Assembly (NCBI GenBank): GCA_016946835.1
Contig: JACVTC010000045.1
Coordinates: 1,176,032 to 1,240,031, forward strand
DNA from: Neocallimastix lanati (nom. inval.)
Taxonomy: Eukaryota; Neocallimastigomycota; Neocallimastigomycetes; Neocallimastigales; Neocallimastigaceae
DNA: 64,000 nt
Reading direction: 5' to 3'
Shown: piece by piece, positions 1-11,715 of the stretch
Position numbering within the stretch: position 1 is the stretch's first letter
Layout: each line of letters opens with the position of its first letter
Notes under the pieces: generated by a model
What the model saw: only the letters and a program-made list of their open reading frames with translations
Told to the model about the DNA's origin: nothing
Database searches by the model: none
Program-made: the position numbers and the translations under genes

Positions 1-1249
1 ATTCATGTACTCTAATAAATAAAATTCCTGCATTTATTCCACAACAATATTTTGGATCATCCAAATATTCATATGCTGCTAATAAATGAACATTATTCAT
101 AGTTTCATTTGGCAAAAATGTTTCTAGTCTTATATTTGGATTAAGAATGGCAACGTCATTATCAACCCAGCTATGAAATAATAATTAAAAAAATAATATA
201 ACTTTTCAATAAATTTTCAATAACAAATTAAAATATTAAAAATTTTATTACATATAGTAATTAAAAACATTCATATTTACAATATCCAGTCATATTTTTT
301 ATATTTCAATCCTTCAATCAATTTTTCAATAATACTATAAAATTTCATAAAAAATATTTTTCTACCAGGAGAATAATTAATAGTTTCTAATTTATAATCA
401 TAGCCATGAATATTAGCATATTGATAAAATTCACTAACGGAATGTTCTTGCATTGAATTTGATTTTATCCCATTATAAAAAGAAACTATAGAAATTTTTT
501 CCTTCGTTAATTTCTATAAAAATAATATAATTTATAATATTTTTAATTTTATTTTATGATATATTTACTATATATTTTTAAAATATTTATGTTAATAATT
601 TAATATATGAATCTTACAGAATTTTTAACACAATGAAACTTAATATAAAGATATTTCGAAACATTACCACAATAATTTTCAAAGAAATGATATGTTGGAA
701 TAATAGTACAGTATTTTTTATTTTCACATAATTCTTTAAGATATTTTGTTGGCTCGTAACCACAACTTTTTCTTATTTTCTTTTTTTTGTTTTTTTTAAA
801 ATTATTATCTTTAATTCTGCAATGTACATTATCTTTTTTAAAACGTCCATAAATGTTTTATCAATTTTAATAGTATAATGTTTTGGACAAGAAATATCGT
901 AACCTTTCAAAGTTTCTGGTCTAAAAGAACTTTTATTTCACAGAGGTATTCTTCTCTTTCTGATGTAGTGGATTTAAGTTTATTAAATTTATCGTAATCA
1001 TAATAAAAAGAGTCATCCTCAATTCTAATATTTTTATATAAATTACGTTTTTTTCCATCATCTTTATCTCTATCGAGTGTAATTGGGCCATTAAGGTTAT
1101 TTTCATCAACAAACATAAAGCCGTCAGGCCGGTTGGTTTTTTTATTTATTTATTTCATTTTTTTTATTAATATTTAGATGAATTTGTTCGCAGTATACAT
1201 AATTAAATAAAAGTATAAATATTAATAACATAAAAATTAAGTCATTCAT
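1..1249 (-). CDS. Secreted SUEL-lectin / GT34-like glycosyltransferase, partial
   Basis: The gene runs leftward and leaves the window at base 1. ATG at 1247-1249 opens a clear signal peptide (MNDLIFMLLIFILLFNYVYC). Exon 1 (about 618-1249) then encodes a Cys-rich galactose/rhamnose-binding lectin (SUEL) domain: CGYEPTKYL, a C..C pair and KYLYIKFHC are typical. Donor GTAAGA is at 617. Exon 2 (281-513, phase 0) and exon 3 (1-170, joined in phase 2) encode a glycosyltransferase resembling GT34: HGYDYK, then YDWI joined to WVDNDVAILNPNI (a DXD motif, D-N-D), then NAGILFIRV. Exon phases agree at both introns. Exon 1 needs three one-base frame changes next to A or T runs (about 1150, 930 and 855), so it is either a decaying gene or a poorly polished contig end. 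It probably acts in the secretory pathway on surface or secreted glycans. The catalytic family is inferred from motifs; the acceptor is unknown. Confidence 0.6.
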
Positions 1250-1843
1250 TTCAATTAAACTATAACTTTGATTTATTTTTAATTAATAAAATTAATCAAT
1301 TATTTTTTAATAAAATTATAAAAATTAATGAAAATAGAATATACATTAAAAAATTATTATTAATTATTTATAATATTATTAAATATATGATAAAATATTG
1401 TAAGTATTATTTTCATAAATTTTATTTTTAATATGTATTAAAAAAAATATAAAATTACTTAAAAAAAATTATTAAAAATATTAATTATTAATTTATACAT
1501 ATTAATAATATATTTTTTATCAAATAACTCTATAATACTATATTAAAAATATAATATAAATAATATATTTAAATAGATTGCAGCAAATAAATATGCAATA
1601 ACTATATAAAGAATAAAATATATTTTGAAATACAATTCATACTTTATAAGAATTATGTTAAATATAAAATATTAATTTTTAATAATAAACTTTTTAACTA
1701 ATATTTATTATTTAAATAATAATTTTAATTAAAAATTCAAATTTAAATAATAATTAATAATGAAAATATAAAAATTTTAATTAAAAATTCAAATTTAAAA
1801 AATAATTAATAATAAAAAGATAAAAAATTTATATTTAATATTT
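1250..1843. other. AT-rich intergenic region
   Basis: This stretch lies upstream of the lectin-glycosyltransferase start and ends at the copia target site. It is almost purely A/T with runs of A and T. I see no reading frame, RNA gene or clear promoter motif. Confidence 0.6.
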
Positions 1844-2167
1844 TGAATATTATGTTATTAAATTTTAGTTTTTGATATGTGATCACTTTATTTATTTTTA
1901 TTATTTTTATTATTATTTTAATAACTATATAATTTTTTAGTAATATTTTATATTATAGGATTAATTATCATAATCCTTAAATGTATATACATTAATAAAA
2001 TTTAATTTAACTATATTAGTTATAATTGTAAATATATGATGTACATCATTAATACGCCTCATAATATTTTACATTATACAAAATAATGAAAAACATATTT
2101 AATTTAATGAATAAGTAAATCTTGATTATACAAGACTTAATTAAAATATTAAACTTTATTTTTAACA
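1844..2167 (-). repeat. 3' LTR of the copia element
   Basis: 324 bp, TG...CA ends in the element sense, identical to 7974-8297 except at position 2109. Confidence 0.93.
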
Positions 2168-2179
2168 TTCCCCCTAAAG
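2168..2179 (-). other. Polypurine tract of the copia element
   Basis: In the element sense the bases just before the 3' LTR are CTTTAGGGGGAA, a typical primer for plus-strand DNA synthesis. The related elements at 14435-14448 and 38526-38539 carry similar tracts. Confidence 0.8.
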
Positions 2180-2985
2180 TTTAATATTATTTAGATCATA
2201 GAGAATATTATTTCTAAACCTGGTCATTAAAGTAGAATTTAAATATTTGGTAAATCCATCGGATAAGTTATTTTCAGATTTTATATACTTTAAATTAATA
2301 TAACCTTTCTTGATTAATTCTCTTATACTGTGATATCGAAGGTCGATGTGCTTGGATTTCGGATTAATAGTTTCATTTTCGCAATTGTAAATTGCAGCTT
2401 TATTATCGGTGTTTATTGTAATAACATCCTGCTTAAGTCCAAGTTCTTTAAATATATTTCTATACCAGAGACAGTGTCTTGCACACTCATGAATTCCATA
2501 ATACTCACTTTCCGCAGTAGAAACTGAAACACAATGTTGCAGTTTGGAATACCAACTAGTAGGAGCTGAGTTTATCATCATTACAAATCCAGTAGTTGAC
2601 TTCCTTGTTTCCTTATCACCACCTAAATCGGCGTCAACATAAACATTAAAATTAAAAGTATTAGTATAAGTGAATTTAATTCCATAGTTAGGATTACCTT
2701 TCAAGTATCTAAAAATTTTTAGTACATTGTACCAATCTTCGTATGTTGGATTATCGGATTTTCTGGAAGCTTTACTTACAGAAAATAATATGTCCGGTCT
2801 CGTGCTGATAGCTAAATATAACAAAGATCCTATAGCTTGCTTATATTTTGTTACATTAAATTTTTTACTCCTTAATTCAATAGATTCGATTGGTGTTGTA
2901 TTTGATACTGGGTTATATTTATTGATATTAAACTTATTTAAAATTTCATTAAGATATTTCTTCTGATGGATAATATAACCATCAT
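2174..2985 (-). CDS. Copia pol, 3' part: RT end and RNase H
   Basis: This reading frame holds the end of the reverse transcriptase and the RNase H domain. It contains YKQAIGSLLYLAISTRPDI, the DADLGGD core, RKSTTGFV, STAESEYYGI and NTDNKAAI, all standard copia RNase H motifs with the acidic residues present. It ends at 2174, overlapping the polypurine tract. It is out of frame by one base with the upstream pol frame; the break is at a run of three T in element sense near 2990-3000, where both frames continue recognisable protein. An internal start is not expected: it should be part of the polyprotein. The break is either a true lesion or a consensus error. Confidence 0.85.
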
Positions 2986-5210
2986 TACATTTTACAAATT
3001 TTTATACCTATAATAAAGTCTACTTCACCTACATCTGTAGCATCAAAATTATTTTTAATTAAAGATTTTGTTTTAATTATTTCATCATCCGTTCCTGTAA
3101 CAATTATATCATCCACGTAGACTGCTAGTAAACATACAATTTCGTTACTTTTATCTTTTTTAATATAGACGCATGGGTCACTTAAAAATCTTTTAAAATT
3201 TAATTTTAACAATACCTTATTTAAAGTTTCGTTCCACATTCTTCCAGACTGTTTTAACCCATATAAAGCTTTATTTAATTTACAATATCCCTTTTGTTTC
3301 ATACCTTCTGGTAGCAACATATAAATATCCTCATTCAATTTGGCATTCAAGTAGGCAGCCTTAATATCCATTTGATGTATATGGAACTTTCTTTGGACTG
3401 CAATGGCAATTATGATTTTAAGTGTATCTTGTTTGAGGGTAGGTGAAAAAGTGTTTTTATAGTCAACCCCATATATCTGGCTGTAGCCCTTAGCTACTAA
3501 TCTTGCTTTATATTTAACAATTTTACCTTCTGAGTTTCTTTTGTATTTAAGAACCCATCTTGTAGAAATGATATTTGCGTCTTTAGGAACTTTATTAATA
3601 ATTGTAAATACCCTCATTCTCTTCATATTATTCAATTCTTCATCCACTGCTTTTAACCACATGTCTTTATCATTCATTAAAAATATTTCTTTATAATTAC
3701 GTGGTTCAATAAACTTTTTGTCGTCTATTGCTAGAAGTGCAGTTGTATCTAAAATATCTTTAATATTGAACGATTTCACTTTCTTTGTTGGATGATTTTT
3801 AATCATATATTCATTGTTATAGCGTTTTCTACGTTTATTATTGTTTTTTCTTATATATATATTACCACTATTATTAGATTGTTTGGTATTTTGTTTATTT
3901 TTATCATTATTGTTTCGTTTATCAGCATTCTTATTATTTTCATTATTTAATTGATTAAATTTTTCACTATATTCTTTCGACTTATTTAAAAGAAATTGAA
4001 TAGTTTCCTCTTTACTCTTAGCATTACTTATTCTATTAGAAATTAATTTATTTTTATTTTTATTCTTCTTAAGAGTTATTTGTTTATTATCATTATCATT
4101 ATTGATAATTGATTTTTTACTCTTATTTTGGTGTTTATTTGTTTGTTTATTTTCATTGTTTACCTTACCACCTGAATTGTTTTGGTTAAATTCTTTATTG
4201 TAATTATTGCTAAATTTTACATTCTGTATATGATAATTCACATTGGAATTATACTCATTGGCATTAGTTTGTTTATTTAAATCATTTAAATTTATTTCTT
4301 TAATTTTATTTGATTTATATAAATTTATCTCTTTATTTATATTGTAATTATTTTCTCCAATGACGTTAGAATTATTACCATTATTTAAATTATAATTTAA
4401 GTCACCTCTCATATAATAATTATTCATTTTATTATTATCGTTAATAATTATATTATTATTATCACTTACTTTATACACGCGTGGATTGTTATTTACATTA
4501 TCGAACGAATTATGTAGGTTATTTTCTTCTAAATTATAATTATGGTTATTTATTTCATTATTCATTAATTCAGGATAATTTGAATTATTACTTACGTTTA
4601 TATTTAAATTATTTTTATTTAAATTTATTTTGTTTATTTCTGTGTTTATTCCTGAATTTATTTCTGTGTTTATTCCTGAATTTATTCCTGTGTTTCTTCC
4701 TGTATTACTTAATTTTCTTTCATAATTTAAATTAAAATTATTGTCTTTAATTAAATTTAAATTATTCGGATCATTATTATAATTATTATTAGTATTATAA
4801 TTATTATTAGTATTATAATTATTGTTAGTATCAATTAAATTATCAATATTAAATTTTTCTTTATTTCCATTACAAAAATCTTTATTATTTTCTTCTTGGA
4901 AATAAATAGAATTAATATTTTTAGGAATTAAATTATTTAAATTAATTTTATTATTATTATTTAAATTTAATGATCCTTCATTAGAATTATAATGTAAATT
5001 ATTTAATTGGTTGTTAGAATTGGAAATTGAAAAATTATTATTATTATTATTTTCTGAATTGTCCATATATTGAGTGGGTCCAATAGTTTTATTTTGATTT
5101 TGTAAAATTAAATTATTATGATTCATATTAATAAAATTATTATTATTTGGATGGTACATATTATTAGGATCATAATTATGATTATTGATTAGGTTATTTA
5201 TTTCGGTATC

Positions 5211-5243
<33 letters not shown>

Positions 5244-6782
5244 TATATTATAAATTTCATTATATTCACTATTATTATCATTTGTATTACTTTCATTGTC
5301 ATCATTGTTAATATGATCTATTTCTTCATTTTCATAATAATTAGTGAAATTAATACTGTCTGGTGATGTTAGAGGGGCACTTATATTTGCGGGTTCATCT
5401 TCGAGGAATTCTACAGTGCGAGCTAAAACTATTTTGTTATTTTTAATGTCATATATTTTATAAGCTGTATGGTTTATTTCATCATATCCAAGGAAAATAC
5501 CTGGGAGAGTTGTATTGCAGAACTTCTTCCTAAATTGTTTTGGAACAAAAAAATATACACGACACCCAAAAACTCTGAATTTATTATAATCAACTTTATC
5601 ATTGTACAGAATTTCATATGGTATTTTGTTATTATTACCTTTATGGGGTAACCTGTTATGTATATAATTTGCTGTGGTTACAGCATCTTCCCAAAATTTA
5701 TGATTTAGCTTTGCATCGTTTAACATAGCGTCACCATTAGATATTAATGTTCCATGAAGTCTTTCCACTCTTCCATTTTGTTGTGGATTATGAGGAATAG
5801 TATGTTCATGTATTATGCCTGTTTTTTCATAAAACTCGTTGAAATTGCTATTGAAAAATTCAGTGCCGTTATCAGTTTTAATGTATTTAATATTACAATT
5901 ATCAAATAAGTTCTTAATTTGATTATACCATATAATAAAAGTTTTGAATGTTTCACTTTTTCTTTTTATAAAAAGGACCCAACTGTACCTTGAATAATCA
6001 TCAAGAATAGATAAAAAATACTTATTCCCGTAAATAGAATAGTCGGGAACAAATACCAAATCCATGTGAATAAGTTCAAATGGTTTTGTCATATGATTAG
6101 TAGATGGTTTGTAAGGGAGATTCTTTAATTTCGAACAAGAACAAATTTTACACTTATGCTTTATATTTATTTTATTTAAATTATCTTTGATAGAGTCAAT
6201 ATTAAAATGACCCATTATTCTATGCCAGAGATTCATATCAGAATCGTTTAAGGCATCTTGTAAACTATAACATATAATGTTATTTGAGCTATTACTTATA
6301 TTATTTTTGCTTGTTAGTATTTTGTAAACTTTAGATTTATTTGAGAAAGATGTATAGATTCTTTTGCCATTATTGTTATATAAAATAGCGCAGTTTTTAT
6401 CGTTGTACTTATTTTTACAAAATACAGTTTTATAATTATCCTTGCTTAAATGATCTATGGAAATTAGACTTCTTTTAAATGATGGTACATAAATGACATC
6501 GTTTAAAATAATTTTGTGATTATTAATTAAACCAACATAATTACCAATGTATTTTGATTTTACCATTCCTCCATTAGCAAAATGTATATTGATACAGAAA
6601 TCACGTGTATTTGTTAAAATGTTTTTATCATGGGTCATGTGATATGACGCCCCAGAGTCCAATGTCCATAAGATAATGTTGTTGTTATTTTTGTTTGTTT
6701 TATTAATTTTGTTATTATTATTTTTGTCATACTTGGCAGTATAATAACTTAAGCTCTGCCTAGTATCTTGCTTTAATGAAAA
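2985..6782 (-). CDS. Copia pol: protease, integrase, Asn-rich linker, RT
   Basis: Domains in order: aspartic protease (DSGAS, at 6650-6660), the GAG-pre-integrase zinc motif (LWHRIMGHF then CKICSCSKL), the integrase core (MDLVF, TDNGTEF and NPQQNGRVERLHG supply the D, D and E), the integrase C-terminal FLGYD segment, then about 530 residues dominated by asparagine (roughly 5370-3780), then copia reverse transcriptase (DMWLKAVDEE, QMDIKAAYLNA, LYGLKQSGRMWN, and YVDDI at the active site). The frame is open from about 6782 and overlaps the last codons of gag in the -1 frame, so it is probably made as a Gag-Pol fusion by frameshifting. There is no Met codon near its start. The stop at 2985 results from a one-base frame change before RNase H. 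Confidence 0.9.
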
Positions 6783-7822
6783 ATTTTAATATTGTTTTTA
6801 TTCTCTGTGTTTTCTGTTGTAACACAGTTAGATTGACCTTCTTCCCTTTCATCATTATAATCCATATTTAATGCATTACTGTAAATATCAACATATCTAT
6901 CTGATTCTTCTTCTTGGTCATTTATTTCTACATTATCGGCATGTTTTTGATGTTTTATCTTTTTTTCTTTATAATGTGCTTTACCGTATTTATCGTACAC
7001 CACACCTCCGTGTATTCTTCCATATTTGAGACACTCACGTGATATATGACCAAATCCGCCACAATTATGACATCTGATATTTCTTTTACTGCGCTTTCTA
7101 TTTTGTTTATTTCTACTGTTACTTTCATTAATTCTTACTTCATTATTGAATACCTTAGCCTTTTCTTGTTTAATTTTTAAAGTATTCAAAAATTTTATTC
7201 TTGGAATTGATGTTTTTAGCATATTACAACATCCATTCCAATCATTCTGAAAACCAAGTAAATTTGTTAATTGGGCAATATCGGATTGGATAGCATTATA
7301 TAAATAATTGAATTTTCTTTCATCGTTCACATTTTCCCCAAGTTTCTTTAATTTGTCGAAGGTAATTTCCATGTTGGCTATAAAAATTCCTATGTCTGTG
7401 GATTTATCGTAAGTCATGTTCTCCAGCTTTTCGTTTAATTGTAACTTCATTTCTTCATTACCTTTGGTAAAAGTTTTCTTTAGCAATTTCCATATGTCGT
7501 ATGCGGAACTATTCTTGAAATCTATACTTAATTTAATTTCGTTTTCTAAATTCATACTAATATATCTTTTTGCTTTGCTGTCACCAACTATCATTTTCGT
7601 TGTGACTGATTTATGGTAATAAGTATCAGTTCCTCTAATTTTCATACCCTTTAAGGATTCGAAATTTTCAGCGTTGTTGGCAATTTTCTTCATATTATCT
7701 TCGTAGATATATTGATCTAATTCATTAGCAGTTAATATTAGATCCATATCTGAAGCCCAAAGTGGATAGGTTTCCATGGTAAGTTTTTTATTACTTAAAA
7801 TGTTGAACGCTTTATCTTCCAT
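6773..7822 (-). CDS. Copia Gag polyprotein
   Basis: 349 residues from an ATG 122 bases downstream of the primer-binding site. The first part contains the copia capsid pattern (LTMETYPLWASDMDLILTAN at the N-terminus, later YDIWKLLKKTF and LNEKLENMTYD). Near residue 250 is one CCHC zinc knuckle, CHNCGGFGHISREC (C-X2-C-X4-H-X4-C), for RNA packaging. The C-terminal tail is acidic and polar. The frame is intact, and its stop overlaps the open pol frame by a few codons. Confidence 0.92.
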   Translation of the reverse strand: MEDKAFNILSNKKLTMETYPLWASDMDLILTANELDQYIYEDNMKKIANNAENFESLKGMKIRGTDTYYHKSVTTKMIVGDSKAKRYISMNLENEIKLSIDFKNSSAYDIWKLLKKTFTKGNEEMKLQLNEKLENMTYDKSTDIGIFIANMEITFDKLKKLGENVNDERKFNYLYNAIQSDIAQLTNLLGFQNDWNGCCNMLKTSIPRIKFLNTLKIKQEKAKVFNNEVRINESNSRNKQNRKRSKRNIRCHNCGGFGHISRECLKYGRIHGGVVYDKYGKAHYKEKKIKHQKHADNVEINDQEEESDRYVDIYSNALNMDYNDEREEGQSNCVTTENTENKNNIKIFH

Positions 7823-7944
7823 TGTTTTAGAATTTTAAAAATTAAGATTTAATTAAATTGAATTTTGAGATTTCGAAATTTCAATTTCTTTTTGTTTTAT
7901 TATAATGTAATTTATTTTTGAGATTTATAAACTAGCTTTTATAT

Positions 7945-7973
7945 GCTGGAGCTAATTTGAGACTCTTAATCTT
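7945..7973 (-). other. tRNA-Lys(CUU)-type primer-binding site (copia)
   Basis: On the plus strand this reads as the 5' half of a lysine tRNA: GCTGGAGCTAATTT then GAGACTCTTAATCT, containing the CTCTTAA anticodon loop (anticodon CTT). The element RNA is therefore complementary to the D arm and anticodon arm of the tRNA rather than its 3' end, as in the half-tRNA priming known for copia. Confidence 0.75.
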
Positions 7974-8297
7974 TGAATATTATGTTATTAAATTTTAGTT
8001 TTTGATATGTGATCACTTTATTTATTTTTATTATTTTTATTATTATTTTAATAACTATATAATTTTTTAGTAATATTTTATATTATAGGATTAATTATCA
8101 TAATCCTTAAATGTATATACATTAATAAAATTTAATTTAACTATATTAGTTATAATTGTAAATATATGATGTACATCATTAATACGCCTCATAATATTTT
8201 ACATTATACAAAATAATGAAAAACATATTTAATTTAATAAATAAGTAAATCTTGATTATACAAGACTTAATTAAAATATTAAACTTTATTTTTAACA
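7974..8297 (-). repeat. 5' LTR of the copia element
   Basis: 324 bp, matching 1844-2167 at all but one position; it should contain the element promoter. Confidence 0.93.
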
Positions 8298-9147
8298 AAT
8301 ATTTAATACTAAAATTTGAATTAATATTTATTAATTAAAATTTAAAAATTATATTTTTAATTAAATATAAAATATTATTTAAATAAAAATTAATTTAAAT
8401 AATTTTTTAATAATATAATTTTTTATTTGTATCCAAGTTGAAAACAATTGATAAAACAAATAATAGACTATTAGTTAATCTAAGTAGAAAATAATTTATA
8501 TTACTAAATAATTAATTGAAATATAAAAAAAAATATAATATATAGAATCACGAAAATAATAAAATATTTATTATTGTATTTTCAATTAAAAATCGTTTAT
8601 TTTAGTAAAAAAAAATTAAAATTAAATTATTTTAATATGCACATTATGAATCATTATTTAATTAAAGAATTTAATATTAATATTTATTTATTAATTAATT
8701 CTAAAAAATTATAACAATTCATTATTATTTTTGGATTTATATATTATAATACTAGTTAATTTTAACTTTCTTAAAATTAGACACTAAAAGGAAGTATTAT
8801 AATATAGATATATATTGTTTTAATTTATTTATTAAAAATATAAATTATATCAATCAAATTAAATAATATTTATTATTTAAATTACTCTTATTAATAATAG
8901 AAATATTAATAATTAAAATTTTACACAAAAACTTTAACTACATATTTGAACGAAATAATCAAACATCTAAAATTATATTTATAATATAATATTTTAACAA
9001 ATAAAATTCCAATTTATAAAGAATGTACAATATTTATACATAAAAAATCTATAATAAACCATTTCCACTCTTTGATTATATGAAATAAAATTTAATAGAA
9101 TATAAAATTTATAAATATTTAAACCATCATATATTAAATTATTTTTT
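8298..9147. other. AT-rich spacer
   Basis: Nearly pure A/T sequence after the copia target site. No gene, RNA or repeat boundary recognised. Confidence 0.55.
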
Positions 9148-9360
9148 TGTTAAATCATGATACCTATTATTTAAAGTATGGTTTTTTAATATGCATTTAT
9201 AAATATCAAGCCTTACATATATCACAAATAATAATAAGCCACATATTATGTTAACTATAAATATCATAAAAATATACAATATTATATTTCAATACAATTA
9301 TTATATTTTAATTCATTAAATAATATTTTTTCTATTAATAAAATGGAGATTTTATCATTT
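9148..9360 (+). repeat. Solo LTR, decayed
   Basis: The sequence contains AGCCACATATTATGTTAACT followed by ATAAATATCATAAAAATATAC, close to the reverse complement of the LTRs at 38321-38525 and 41825-42023 and recognisably related to the 208-bp LTR at 10911. It seems to start TGTTA at 9148 and to end near 9360. No primer site or purine tract is beside it, so it is a solo LTR. Confidence 0.6.
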
Positions 9361-9465
9361 AAAGTAATTATATTAAAAATATTAAAAATAATTTTATAAT
9401 AATGTAATTGTTTAAAAATATTAAATAAAAATTTAGATATATTTAATAAATTTTAACTAATAATT
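9361..9465. other. AT-rich spacer
   Basis: Short A/T spacer between the solo LTR and a less AT-rich block. Confidence 0.5.
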
Positions 9466-9930
9466 ACTCGAACTAGGTTCTATCTTGGGTGTTAGTAACT
9501 GTGCTAGCATATATAAGGATCCTGGTTCAAAACTGCTTTATGTTCGTTTTTACGAAATATAGTGGTTAGGTTTATAGATAATTAGTCTATTTCTATATAT
9601 TATTAATAGAATATGAACTTAACTAATTGTGAGGTTTGAGTACATGACTTTGTACATCCATGCAGATATATTCTACTAAATTGTAATCTTTCTGACAATT
9701 ATTCAATTGTCAGGGAGTTAGTACGAAACATTATAGGTTAGGTTATACAAATCTCACTACAAAAGGAAATTACGAATAGGAGAAGCACTTGGATAAGTAA
9801 TACTCGAAAAATTTTCAGAAACAATATGCATGTCAGAGTACCAATGATGAAACACTCAGTAATGTCGTCCACTAGGGATAATTCTTCCTTTATAAAAAAG
9901 AAATGTACTACTACCTCAATAATTCTACTA
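9466..9930 (+). repeat. Less AT-rich non-coding block, possible SINE-like relic
   Basis: About 460 bp with clearly higher GC than its flanks and no open frame. At 9516-9540 there is a weak B-box-like GGTTCAAAACTGC preceded by a poor A-box-like stretch, and at 9692-9713 a perfect hairpin (9-bp stem CTGACAATT, 4-base loop). It could be a decayed Pol III-derived element, but no target duplication was found. Confidence 0.3.
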
Positions 9931-10371
9931 GAAATAAAAAAAAAAATTACTAATAATAATTAGAATATTTAATAAACTTTAAAAAATTTATATTTAATTT
10001 ATTTTCTTTTCTTTTGAAAAAAATAGAGAATTGTTTAAAAAATCTTATATAAATATGATTGCTGGTTTTATTTTTTTTTTTTTTTTTTTTTTTTGAATAA
10101 AAATACGTTTATAAATAATAATATTAAATTAAATCTATAAAAAAAAATATATTATAATAGTATTACATGCTTTACAGAGATTAAAAATTTACAAAATAAA
10201 TTATCTATTAGTAATATTTAAAGTTTCGAGAAGTTTTTTTGCATTAATGCATGTTAAATATAAAAATGTGGAATTTCGTTTATTAAGATTCAAAAATAGA
10301 TATAAATATGTATAATTTTAATCATAAAAAATAGTAATTGCTACCATAAAATTAAAAATATATTTACAATT

Positions 10372-10412
<41 letters not shown>

Positions 10413-10910
10413 ATTTTTAAGTTTTCTTTACTATAATTGAAATTTAATAGAGTAAATAATAATTAATGGTATTTTGATTATTAAAATAAAAGTTATTATT
10501 TATAAATAACATCAAAAGATATTTTATGATTACTGTAATTATTATTTTGAGTTTATTTTTAAATTTATATAAAATAACAATAAAATTATTAATATAAATT
10601 TTGTTTTTTAATAAAAATAAATAATTATTTTTAATATAAAATAATTAACATTTTTATTTTTATTTTTATATTTTTTTAATTTAGCATTCATACTCAGTTT
10701 TTAAATTTATTAAATAGAAATGAAAAAAAAAAAAAATTACTTATTTATATTATTTCTATTTTAAAATGTTCATTAGCAGAAGTATTTCTGTCGAGTTTAA
10801 CTGTTTTTAATTATAATGAAATTACCAATTTAATTCTCATCTTTCAGATAAATGTAATAAAATTTTAAATGACATTAATAATATACTATCATCCTTAAAT
10901 ACATAAAATA
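9931..10910. other. AT-rich region with long homopolymers
   Basis: Contains a run of about 24 T (10071-10094) and about 38 A (10373-10410). Near the end, a splice-acceptor-like TTTCAG at about 10845 precedes a short open stretch ending TAA at about 10905, which could be a last host exon just before the element insertion; the evidence is too thin to call it. Confidence 0.45.
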
Positions 10911-11118
10911 TGTTAGAAACAAAAATAATAAGATTTATAGTTATATTATTTAAAGGAGTAATGTTATATAAATTAATATATTAGTGTAAGATATGTGACC
11001 AATAGTAACAAAAAGCCACATATTACTTTTACTATAAATACTATAACGAAGTATAAAATTATGTATGCGTACTATTCTTTATTCTTATATAATAAAAAAG
11101 AGATTTATACTTTTCACA
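10911..11118 (+). repeat. 5' LTR, 208 bp
   Basis: TGTTAGAAAC...TTTTCACA, identical to 14449-14656. Confidence 0.93.
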
Positions 11119-11147
11119 GATTAAGAGTCTCAACTCTTCAGTTGAGC
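11119..11147 (+). other. tRNA-Lys(CUU)-type primer-binding site
   Basis: GATTAAGAGTCTCAACTC then TTCAGTTGAGC lies directly after the LTR. It is complementary to the D arm and anticodon arm of a lysine tRNA with anticodon CTT, the same primer type as in the copia element at 7945. Confidence 0.78.
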
Positions 11148-11447
11148 TATCAATAAAGCTAAGTTGAAATATATAAAATATAAAATCATTTAAATATAAA
11201 ATTATTACTAATCAAACTAATAAAAAATATATTTTTATTATTTTTATAAAATTTATTATAGAAACAAAACGTAATAACCAATATCGATAAGAAAATATTA
11301 CAGAACAACTGTGAGAATGTTAAGGATATAAAATTTAAAATAAAATTCATATTGTAATAGGTCATAGTTATTATTAATTTTCTAAAAATAAAAAATGATA
11401 TAAATACATATACATATAATTAGATAAATAGAAAATATTAAAATAAA

Positions 11448-11715
11448 ATAATAGTCAACTAGTCTATCTAAGTTGATAATTATTGAAAATAAAAAATAAA
11501 TGTCAACTAGCTAAGTTGTGAATAATTGATTATAAAATATAAATAATTGTCAACTAGCTAGGTTGATTAACAATAAAAATAAAAATAATTGTTGATTAGT
11601 TTATCTAAGTTGTAAATAATTAACTATAAAATGATTGTCAACTAAATTAACTAAATTGAAAATAATAGAAAATAAAATTAAAAATAATAGTCTATCTAGT
11701 GAAGTTTTAAATAAT
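11448..11715 (+). repeat. Imperfect tandem repeat with CAACTAG/CTAAGTTG hairpins
   Basis: About six diverged units of 40-55 bp. Each has GTCAACTAG, a short spacer, CTAAGTTG, then an A/T tail of the AATAATTG type. The paired halves form a small hairpin in most units. It lies in the leader region of the non-autonomous element, about 300 bp after the primer site. Confidence 0.7.

Larger units (their letters stand above)
1844..8297 (-). mobile_element. Ty1/copia LTR retrotransposon, almost intact
   Basis: A 6,454-bp element in minus orientation bounded by 324-bp LTRs that start TGTTA and end TTCA in the element sense. The LTRs differ at one base (2109 g versus 8239 a), so the insertion is young. 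The seven bases before the left LTR (1837-1843) and after the right LTR (8298-8304) are both AATATTT, an apparent target duplication; copia usually makes 5 bp, and in such AT-rich DNA two extra matches may be chance. Gene order is gag, protease, integrase, reverse transcriptase, RNase H, which is the Ty1/copia order. A primer site matching tRNA-Lys lies beside the 5' LTR and a purine tract beside the 3' LTR. Gag is intact; pol has one frameshift between RT and RNase H. Confidence 0.93.

Noticed and set aside
4481-4735. Leu/Tyr-rich open frame on the plus strand
   Set aside because: It is the complement of the Asn-rich linker in copia pol.
6765-6790. A canonical -1 slippery heptamer at the gag-pol overlap
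   Set aside because: The overlap contains only A-ATT-TTT, which does not fit X-XXY-YYZ; the frame relation is clear but the mechanism is not.
9466-9930. Second copy of the 40.5-kb SINE
   Set aside because: No sequence similarity to its body or head was visible, and the box-like motifs are weak.
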